DNA of 64,000 bases from an uncultured Thermogutta sp. (GTDB lineage Bacteria > Planctomycetota > Planctomycetia > Pirellulales > Thermoguttaceae), in NCBI GenBank assembly GCA_937128505.1, contig CAKZMM010000113.1, positions 1-64,000 of the forward strand, read 5' to 3'. Below, piece by piece: positions 57,283-64,000 of the stretch. Under the pieces are notes generated by a model. It saw only the letters and a list, made by a program, of their open reading frames with translations, was not told the DNA's origin and made no database searches. Numbering within the stretch: position 1 is the stretch's first letter; each line of letters starts with the position of its first letter. The position numbers and the translations under genes are program-made.

Positions 57283-59349
57283 CTACGGAGAATTGGGCAC
57301 GAGCTCGAACACGAGCACCTCGCAAGGAGCCAACTGCAAACTAAGCGGTTGACCCCGCGTAACTGTCTCCGGCACGGATCGCCCTGACCGCCTCACGACG
57401 GGAATCATTCGCCAATTGTCGGCGGCATTCTCCGGCAATTCTAACGCCGAGCCTATCTCGAGCTGGAAACTTTGCTCCACATCCGCGGGGTTACGCAAAC
57501 TTACAATGGCCTTCTGAGGCGACCAAGCACCATAACCATAGACTTCCCCATTACCAGGATCACCTCCCATCCAGTGGATATCCACGAGTACCTCGCGATT
57601 TTCGCGGGCCCACTGGGCCATCTTCGCTAGGGCATCCCAGGCCGCCGGCTCCAAAAGATGACCTGTCACATAAAGCTCCAAATTCTGAGTTCCGCTCGCA
57701 AAGGCCATATGAATCTCATCGAGAAGGTCGGGAAGTTCCCGGCCCATCTCCAAACTCGTACCGAGTTGCCCGAAGCAGACGGTGACGGTCATGAGCGAAT
57801 TGAGCGGATAAAGCGGTGCCCTCTTCGCAATCCGGCGATGCACAATCATGTCGCGATAGGTGATCCACTGTTGCCGCTTTGACCCAACGCCATGAGTGGC
57901 CCAATCGTCACCGCTGCGCCAGATCGAATCGCCATAGAAAAGCCAGAATGGGGAAGGCCAGGTGCCGGTTGTAATGCTGAGGAAAATATCAGGCTTCGAC
58001 TCACGGAGCTGGTCGGTTAGCGCAAGGAGCGCCTCCACATCGGGAGCGAATTCGGCGGCCACTCCGCTTGCCATGTAACTTTCCCCAATACCGTCGAATT
58101 TGAAATAGCGATTATCGTATTCGCGGATTACCCGCAGGCAGATATCCCGAAAACGCTGAAAATACTTCGGTCCTGCGAGCGAAAAGCCGTTTCGGTTCGT
58201 TTCGAATCCCTCGATTTTTGCGTGGGCCAACCGTTCCTTTTTTGCCTGGCCATATCCTCCCCAGGGGGAAAGCCAAGTTCCGATCCCAGATCGGTAACGC
58301 CGTGCCTCGGCCACCACCGGGGCGAATCCGCGCGGAAAACCCTCGTGGAATTCCCAAAGCGTCCGATTGTCGTCCCAACCGTCGTCGAAGACAAAGGCGT
58401 CGATCGTCACCCCCCGTGCTTGCGTAAGCTCTTCACCGAAAATCCGGATCACTTCCAGGCATTGCCCCTCGTTCATCTTTCGGTCACCCCAGGCAATATC
58501 CCACCATGAGTTGTAGTTCAAGAAAAGCTGATAGGGCCGGGCCCTTTCTCGCTCCACATAGTAGAGGAAGGCCCTTCGCCATTGATGGGGTGGAGCCACT
58601 CCGATCACTGCTGATCGACGAAGTGCCGCGCTCCCTGGCGAGCGGTACCATGGTCCACAACACACCCAGTGTCCCTCTTCAACCCGATTCGTGGCCATGG
58701 GATGCTCACAAGCGGCAAAGGCGGTCCCAGCAATGAGCGGTGAGCCTTGCACCTCGCCTAAAAGTTGAGCGTTTTCCACAGGAAGGCGTATCAGCTCTAC
58801 TTCCGCCTTATCGACACCATCGGGCATTTGCTCGATGGTCAAAAACGCTCGAATGTAGTTCGATTGCTCTCGCAATTCCAATTCGAGGTGCCCCTCAAGA
58901 TTGGGTGCATCCTTGCCGGTTTCAATGGGGACGAACTTTATGGGAATCACTACTCGATAGCCTGCAAAGCGATCGGCAATCCGTTGAGCCTTCGGATTCG
59001 CGGCTAGCCGTTTGATGTCGGGCACGCCGTTGGGTGTTGCTCTTAGTTGCAAAGCTGCTTCTGAATCACTCGCCGGTAAGCTCAAAAGGATCGGTGCGGT
59101 TGTGGTAGAGAATTTTTGGCCGCCCAACCGATCTACAAACTCCACAAGCCCTAACTCTTCAGGCCGACATACCCAACAACTCTCAAGCACCTGATTCCTC
59201 AAAACGATTCGAGGCCCCACCAACTCGATCAACGGCAAGCCCGGTTCAATCCCGGGAAAAATCGGCGCAACCGGACTGGCAACGGCAAGCTGCGTCGGCA
59301 AACCCAGAATAAAAATTCCCAAGCATGAAAAGATGACTTTAAGTGACAT
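57283..59349 (-). CDS. Secreted alpha-galactosidase-like glycoside hydrolase
   Basis: A 688-residue exported protein with signal peptide (FSCLGIFILGLPTQLAVA), a beta-sandwich N-terminal domain, a TIM barrel and a small C-terminal beta domain (VYGYGAWSPQKAIVSLRNP). The barrel shows IDAFVFDDGWDDN, the likely nucleophile Asp in YFKFDGIGES and a likely acid/base Asp in WRSGDDWATHG, the arrangement of GH-D clan enzymes (GH27/GH36). GH27/GH36 enzymes cut alpha-galactosides or alpha-N-acetylgalactosaminides. It converges on the sulfatase gene; its own ribosome site ggggag is good. Exact specificity cannot be read. Confidence 0.8.
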   Translation of the reverse strand: MSLKVIFSCLGIFILGLPTQLAVASPVAPIFPGIEPGLPLIELVGPRIVLRNQVLESCWVCRPEELGLVEFVDRLGGQKFSTTTAPILLSLPASDSEAALQLRATPNGVPDIKRLAANPKAQRIADRFAGYRVVIPIKFVPIETGKDAPNLEGHLELELREQSNYIRAFLTIEQMPDGVDKAEVELIRLPVENAQLLGEVQGSPLIAGTAFAACEHPMATNRVEEGHWVCCGPWYRSPGSAALRRSAVIGVAPPHQWRRAFLYYVERERARPYQLFLNYNSWWDIAWGDRKMNEGQCLEVIRIFGEELTQARGVTIDAFVFDDGWDDNRTLWEFHEGFPRGFAPVVAEARRYRSGIGTWLSPWGGYGQAKKERLAHAKIEGFETNRNGFSLAGPKYFQRFRDICLRVIREYDNRYFKFDGIGESYMASGVAAEFAPDVEALLALTDQLRESKPDIFLSITTGTWPSPFWLFYGDSIWRSGDDWATHGVGSKRQQWITYRDMIVHRRIAKRAPLYPLNSLMTVTVCFGQLGTSLEMGRELPDLLDEIHMAFASGTQNLELYVTGHLLEPAAWDALAKMAQWARENREVLVDIHWMGGDPGNGEVYGYGAWSPQKAIVSLRNPADVEQSFQLEIGSALELPENAADNWRMIPVVRRSGRSVPETVTRGQPLSLQLAPCEVLVFELVPNSP

Positions 59350-60209
59350 AGGTCTCCCCTCTCCATTTTCCTGGATTATCTAATTGCTCTTCCCACAATT
59401 CCCTTAAGTTGTAAACGATCCCTCGCTATGACGAAGCGTGAAAAAACGGCTCCATGGCGGCTCCCCTCGAAGCAAAAGCGCGATCATCCCTCGGGGAGAA
59501 ACGCATTCCTTACTTGCCTCTTCCCAAAAAGGGCAACTTGTGAGTTTCGGCCCTACCCTGCCCCACCCGTAATTCAACCGCGATCGCCTCCGATCGTGCA
59601 TTGTTCCCGGATTTCATCCGAGTCTTACTTTCTGGAGATTATTTTATGGAGAAAAGCCGGATTCCAGCTTAGAACCACTCTCCAGGTGGCAAACCGGCGA
59701 TAACGGACGATCTCGGCAAGCGGCAGCCCCCGATGACATCGCAAAAGGGATATCGCATGCAGTTTGGTGAAAGTTGCCGAGAAATAGGCGGCTTACCCTG
59801 CCGCTAAATTTGGAGCTTACAAAGAAACCCAACTGACGTTTCCACGTATCCTGCGGAAACGCGAATCCTACGACAAATAAAGAACAAATAAAGAATCGGA
59901 AAAAAGTTTAGCATTAGGTGTGGCGACCGGCGGATTTTTCCGTCAGCTTTCTTTACCGGAAAGGCTACGCGCGAGGAAAATCCCGGTATTAAATGGAGAC
60001 ACCTATTCAATGCCGACACCACAATTGATTTGAGACAAATGCAAATAGTATCCCAAGGTCGGTAAATCGCGATCACTGCCTTGCCGATTTTCCCAGACAC
60101 AGCCAAAAACAGTTTATCCCAGCTTTTAGCTTATCAGTTCCCTTTTTGGTGCGAAACTTCTAGCTCATCGGGTCGGCTTCTATTAAGGTCTCAGCGTGAA
60201 ACTGAATGG
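59350..60209. other. Spacer between glycosidase and symporter genes
   Basis: No gene seen. Being upstream of the glycosidase on the minus strand it should contain that gene's promoter, but none is clear. Confidence 0.35.
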
Positions 60210-62660
60210 CTACGCGGAAGGGATTTCCAGCCGAACGGTGGTGGGTCGATCCCCTGCCTGAATCGTCAGTCCGGAAGTTTCCGGAAAGTAAAATCGTGAC
60301 GGAAAATCCGGCGGTTTAATTAATCGAAGGACACGATTGGAGCCTTTCTCCAAGGGTCGAGAATTTCCCCCGATTTCGTGTCCATGATCCCGCATTTTTT
60401 CCACCCCTTCCTTCCGTTCCAGGGAAGCGACCGATTCGCTCCCTTCAAGGGAGGCGACAGAGCCGGCTTGCCCCACCGTGCCTGCCGTATCATTGCCCGG
60501 CTTGGTTTCGCCTTCCAAACCGGGTTCCGCACTCGCGGCCATCCAGCCGATGATCTGCACGCGATCCTGGGTACCTTCCGAACCCGGAAGCTCCTCAACC
60601 CAATACTGTCGAGCCGGCTTGATCCCCACACGAAATACCATACCGGGTGGTGCTCCTCCGGCCTGGCGTTTCGAACCATACTCGAAGCGGCCTTCGAGGT
60701 CGGTAAGCAGGGCCGCGTCGAACCGATCATCGTCGCTATCCAGCAGGACCAAAACACCTGGTGCCGGCTTGCCGTCCACCAGGAGTTCTCCGCGGATTGG
60801 GTGGTAAGGGACCGGGCTGCTAAACCACCAATAAAGTCCCACCATGGTGATCACCAAGGCTGCGGCCACAAGCCGAAAATCCAGCCGGCCTCCGTGCTCA
60901 CCCCGCCGCAATGCTTCCCAAGGCGATCGCCATACAAGACGCTGACTTTCTTCTGTGTGTTGATGCGGAAAAGCCAAAGAAAGCAAAACGATTATGACCG
61001 ACTCTGCCACGAAAAGAATGAAAGCCATAAAAAGGCTGTTGATGGTCATCCACTCAAGTTTGGTCAATATGAACACGACGACCCCTACTAATGAGCCCCC
61101 GACTAGGATCAAAAATGCCGCGCGGGCCGAGGTGCGTCGCCAAAATACCCCCCATAGAAACGTCACCGCCGTCGGCGGAGCCACCACGGGGAAAACATCA
61201 ACCATCGCCTGAAAGATCACCGTTTTTTGGGAACTCAAACTCAGGCTCCAAACCACGGCGACGCACATGGCTACGAATGTCGCGATCCGGCCCACCCTGA
61301 CCAAGTGCCGCTCATCCTCCGTGGTGATCCAGCGCCGATAAATGTCGTAGCTAAACAACGTAGCAATCGAGTTTAATGCCCCGGAAACAGTACTCATCAA
61401 GGCTGCCAACATGGCAGCAACGACAACCCCCCGCATTCCGGGCCAAAGAACCGTCTTGATAAGATGCGGATAGGTTTCCTCCGTGTTCGGCGAACCATCC
61501 GGCAGGACCGGAAGCGGCGGGATTTTGCCGGCATGGACCAAACCGAGGCAGATAATCCCGGGCAAAACGAAAAGATAAACCGGGAGAATCTTAATGAAGC
61601 CAGCAAACAGGGGCCCCATCCGGGCGTGGTATTCGTCTTTTGCCCCTAAGACCCGTTGGACTATCGTCTGATCAGTACACCAGTACCACACACCCAATAC
61701 CGGATAACCCAAAAACACCGCATACCATGTTACACCCGTGGGATCCGTGCTGGGGCGGACAATGGTCAAATTCATCGGGTGAACATGTTGTGCCAAACCA
61801 TCCCAACCGCCTATCATCCAGAAACCGATCAAGGTGATACAAATGGACCCCAAAAGGAGAACAACGGTCTGAATAGCCTCGGTGACCACCACGGCCAGTA
61901 GTCCGCCGATGATGGTGTAAATCGCTGTGGCCCCACAGATCGCCAGAATCGACCAAAACCGATACTGCTCCGGGTGCTCCACGAAAATATGGAGGATGGT
62001 TCCCTCCAGAACGATCGCGCCTGTCAGCAACGAGAATCCGATGTGCACGACAATCGCCGAGAAAATCGACAGGATGGCCAAGTAATCGCGGCACGCCCTA
62101 CTGTAACGTTTCTCCATGAAGTCTGGCAAAGTGGCCACATTTGAGCGTAGATAGAATGGCGCGAAAAAGAGGGAAAGGATCACAAGCGTAAACGCGGCCA
62201 TCCACTCGTAGTTTCCGTAAGTTAGCCCGGACGTGTAGCCATTTTGGGCGAAACTCACTAGATGAATCGTGGAAATGTTGGTTGCAAAGAGGGCTGTCCC
62301 AATGAGCGGCCAGGTAAGGCTTCTGCTAGCCAGGAAGTAATCGGCAATGCCGGTCTTTTTACGCCGCATCCCGGCCCACGACCCTAAAAGAACGATCCCA
62401 ATGAGATAGCCGAAAATAACGAGAAGATCGAGCCGCGAAATTTTAACCTCTTGCAACGTGGAGGAGGGTTGCAGCAGTTGCGAGTCAGCCCCCGCGGCAA
62501 GAGTCGGCCCAGTGGTAAGCACGATGGCGACTACGGCGATTGCACTCAAAACAATCTTTGCAAATCGAAGGGAGGATTTTGATCTCCCGCACATCAGACC
62601 GGTCCCACACATAGGCAGCAAGCCATCCTCTCGAGCCTGAAAGTCCGAAGCATTCCCCAC
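60210..62660 (-). CDS. Sodium:solute symporter with C-terminal regulatory-like domain
   Basis: An 816-residue member of the SSS family (SGLT type), importing a sugar or related solute with Na+. A possible signal-like segment lies at 24-55, and the symporter core fills about residues 75-590 with 13 or so helices (LLVIFGYLIGIVLLGSWAG, FLASRSLTWPLIGTALFATN, GVVVAAMLAALMSTVSGALNS; the last contains the Na2-site Ser pair). Normal SSS proteins end near 550-600. Here an extra helix (AAALVITMVGLYWWF) is followed by about 190 residues with a carboxypeptidase-regulatory-type fold (PIRGELLVDGKPAPGVLVLLD, TDLEGRFEYG) interrupted by a charged, repetitive insert (VASLEGSESVASLERKEG). The GTG start is uncertain; ATGs 16 and 22 codons in are alternatives. 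Confidence 0.88.
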   Translation of the reverse strand: MGNASDFQAREDGLLPMCGTGLMCGRSKSSLRFAKIVLSAIAVVAIVLTTGPTLAAGADSQLLQPSSTLQEVKISRLDLLVIFGYLIGIVLLGSWAGMRRKKTGIADYFLASRSLTWPLIGTALFATNISTIHLVSFAQNGYTSGLTYGNYEWMAAFTLVILSLFFAPFYLRSNVATLPDFMEKRYSRACRDYLAILSIFSAIVVHIGFSLLTGAIVLEGTILHIFVEHPEQYRFWSILAICGATAIYTIIGGLLAVVVTEAIQTVVLLLGSICITLIGFWMIGGWDGLAQHVHPMNLTIVRPSTDPTGVTWYAVFLGYPVLGVWYWCTDQTIVQRVLGAKDEYHARMGPLFAGFIKILPVYLFVLPGIICLGLVHAGKIPPLPVLPDGSPNTEETYPHLIKTVLWPGMRGVVVAAMLAALMSTVSGALNSIATLFSYDIYRRWITTEDERHLVRVGRIATFVAMCVAVVWSLSLSSQKTVIFQAMVDVFPVVAPPTAVTFLWGVFWRRTSARAAFLILVGGSLVGVVVFILTKLEWMTINSLFMAFILFVAESVIIVLLSLAFPHQHTEESQRLVWRSPWEALRRGEHGGRLDFRLVAAALVITMVGLYWWFSSPVPYHPIRGELLVDGKPAPGVLVLLDSDDDRFDAALLTDLEGRFEYGSKRQAGGAPPGMVFRVGIKPARQYWVEELPGSEGTQDRVQIIGWMAASAEPGLEGETKPGNDTAGTVGQAGSVASLEGSESVASLERKEGVEKMRDHGHEIGGNSRPLEKGSNRVLRLIKPPDFPSRFYFPETSGLTIQAGDRPTTVRLEIPSA

Positions 62661-63383
62661 TATAGAGACAAAAGCAAGTTAACACCCCGAAGGAACCAGA
62701 GCAAGCTTTTTAGCGGGCCTTTGCCGTCGTGGGCAGCGTAGGCCTGCACTCGTTATCGCACCCCGGGTAGAGAGGCCTCAAAATGTGGCAGAATTATCAT
62801 CCGTCCCCTCTCATGAGCGAGAAGCCCCCGTCATGGACCTGCGGATTAAGGGAAATTGGGGGAGGTCACCAAGTGTGGTACCGGTGCACCACCTTCTCGT
62901 GACCGCCAACCAGGTCTCTAGCAAAGCTCGTGCCCTATTGAATCGCGTTTGGGCGACTCCTAAATGCCGTGACTTACGCGGCCCGCGGAAGAGTTCTATA
63001 ATGTAAAGCGAAAAATCGAAAGCATACCGGTTCAACGGTCGCGCAAGGCCGAAGTGTCAAAAAGGGCGAGTTGGTCTCGGCCACAGGGACACGGGAATCT
63101 TGGGCAAAAAAGGAAAGCACCGTTCGGCTCCAGAGATGACTCAATTCGATGCCTCTGTGTCCGATGAGAGACGCCGGGCAAGGTAATCAACTACGTATCC
63201 TAACGGAAGAGCTTGGTGTTACGCTCGTAAGCTGAAGCAGTCCCCGCGAGAAGCAACTGGCGAAAAAATAGGGTTGAGAAAAGCAGGGTAGCAATTTTCG
63301 CACGGCAAACATTTCACCGTGTGACGGCCAAGTTTTCATTGTGACGGCGAAATTCACATTGCGGCAACGGAGGTGCAGGACGA
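62661..63383. other. Spacer with a TATAAT box
   Basis: A perfect TATAAT lies at 62997-63002 (plus strand) but no good -35 element sits at 17 nt. No gene other than the small one starting at 63384. The symporter promoter should be at the left end. Confidence 0.35.
62864..62904. other. Nested 41-nt hairpin
   Basis: Outer stem GGTCAC/GTGACC (62864-62869, 62899-62904) encloses AAG-GTGGT/ACCAC-CTT (62871-62879 with one bulged base, 62888-62895) around the loop accggtgc. It could be an RNA structure or operator; no U tract follows on either strand. Confidence 0.4.
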
Positions 63384-63578
63384 ATGCCGGCTTACGCGAT
63401 TATTGAGACCGATGCAGGATTGACGATTGTGCCTGTTCCGCCGCGTTCAACGATTGAACAACAGGCGGCGCGATATGGGGGCGTGGTGGTCGACCCAGGA
63501 CCGTACAATTCGTACGAGGAGGCTTACGACGCTCTGCTAGCGCTCCTTGCAGAGGAGCCTGACGAGCCCGGCGAGTAA
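63384..63578 (+). CDS. Small hypothetical protein (64 aa)
   Basis: An acidic 64-residue protein with ggagg 10 nt before the ATG. It opens MPAYAIIETDAGLTIVPVP, a likely beta hairpin, then has a helix (TIEQQAARYGG) and a second helix (SYEEAYDALLALLAEE) with an acidic tail. There are no membrane segments. Function unknown. The good ribosome site and regular secondary-structure pattern support it. Confidence 0.7.
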   Translation: MPAYAIIETDAGLTIVPVPPRSTIEQQAARYGGVVVDPGPYNSYEEAYDALLALLAEEPDEPGE

Positions 63579-64000
63579 CCCCCGGGCTCCCACCCCATGC
63601 TCAATTCTCTGTCGGTCGACGAACGCATCATGCGGGGGGAACTTAACGAAGCAAAAACGAATGGGGGGCCGCGAGAATTCCTTTGCCGCAAGTTCTTTCT
63701 ATTCGGCTATCCCCTCCCGATTTTCTTAACACAGAATGGGTCCGCTGTTGTGTGAGGCGAGCTTCGCCGAAGGGAGAGTAGCGGGAAGCGGAGTCCTTCG
63801 AATTGCTTTAGTTCCGATCGTTGGAATCCGGTTGAATTCATTACGATCCACTTTGAAAATTTTCCGAAATCGACTTTGTAGATTTCCTGAAATCTATCGG
63901 GGCAAGCCCTTTCAGCCGGGCGGCAAGGCGCCTCAAGGCACCCAATCAACCGTTTCAAAGTACTTCTTACTTCGATTTACTTCATATTACTTCATATTCG
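63579..64000. other. Right-end spacer
   Basis: No gene supported. The last 40 nt contain short repeats of ttacttc/attacttcatatt. An 83-codon minus-strand frame at 63958-63707 has no ribosome site or family signature. Confidence 0.35.

Overview
The window looks like a chromosomal segment of a planctomycete, probably in or near the Pirellulales and possibly thermophilic. That placement is inferred from gene content and was not tested by any search. The pointers are two DUF1559 pilin-like proteins with H-X9-DG motifs, an ECF sigma factor overlapping a FecR/LamG anti-sigma-like protein, three sulfatase-family proteins, a double DUF4159 protein, Tat-tagged Gfo/Idh oxidoreductase and DUF4159 proteins, and unusually long, gene-poor spacers. 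I see no transposase, phage gene, CRISPR array or rRNA operon.

Layout. 0-5.5 kb: a single-domain response regulator, acetyl-CoA synthetase with a strong terminator, and a short UvrC that lacks the usual C-terminal helix-hairpin-helix part. 5.6-9.4 kb: two DUF1559 genes on the minus strand behind two promoters, each built from four TTAACA-like hexamers at exact 11-bp spacing followed 9 nt later by a -10 hexamer. This is the architecture of Pho-regulon promoters. The spacer between the two genes is rich in hairpins and carries a 16-nt complement of the 16S rRNA 3' end with no start codon behind it. 9.6-16.4 kb (minus): tandem DUF4159 protein, FecR/LamG protein, ECF sigma factor, UbiB-type ABC1 kinase. 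17-24.7 kb: oxidoreductase, TIM-barrel isomerase, methyltransferase, secreted sulfatase, MazG-like pyrophosphohydrolase and a zinc-ribbon membrane protein.

24.7-30.6 kb is mostly spacer. It holds tRNA-Ile(GAT), tRNA-Phe(GAA), a 59-aa membrane protein, a probable frameshifted gene next to tRNA-Phe, a FmdB-type zinc ribbon protein and threonine aldolase. 30.6-39.6 kb: a protein with a long disordered N-terminus and four S1 domains, an AONS/KBL-family enzyme, a small membrane protein, and a membrane-anchored sulfatase-fold protein with Thr in the nucleophile position followed 17 nt later by a sulfotransferase. 40.6-47 kb: CheX, FliG, ProA and FliM, so chemotaxis and flagellar switch genes are scattered rather than packed in one operon. 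47-52.4 kb: a ThDP-dependent decarboxylase, a histidine kinase whose phosphoacceptor His is replaced by Glu, and an unrecognised protein with a doubtful start.

53.2-62.7 kb reads as a small carbohydrate-use locus: GH20-like hexosaminidase, FGly-type sulfatase, an alpha-galactosidase-like hydrolase facing them, and a sodium:solute symporter with an unusual C-terminal extracytoplasmic-type domain. Together they would desulfate and cleave an amino-sugar-containing glycan and import a product. The most interesting unexplained signals are the paired Pho-type promoters at 9.0 and 9.3 kb, the structured spacer between the DUF1559 genes, the H-box-less kinase and the Thr-type sulfatase/sulfotransferase pair.
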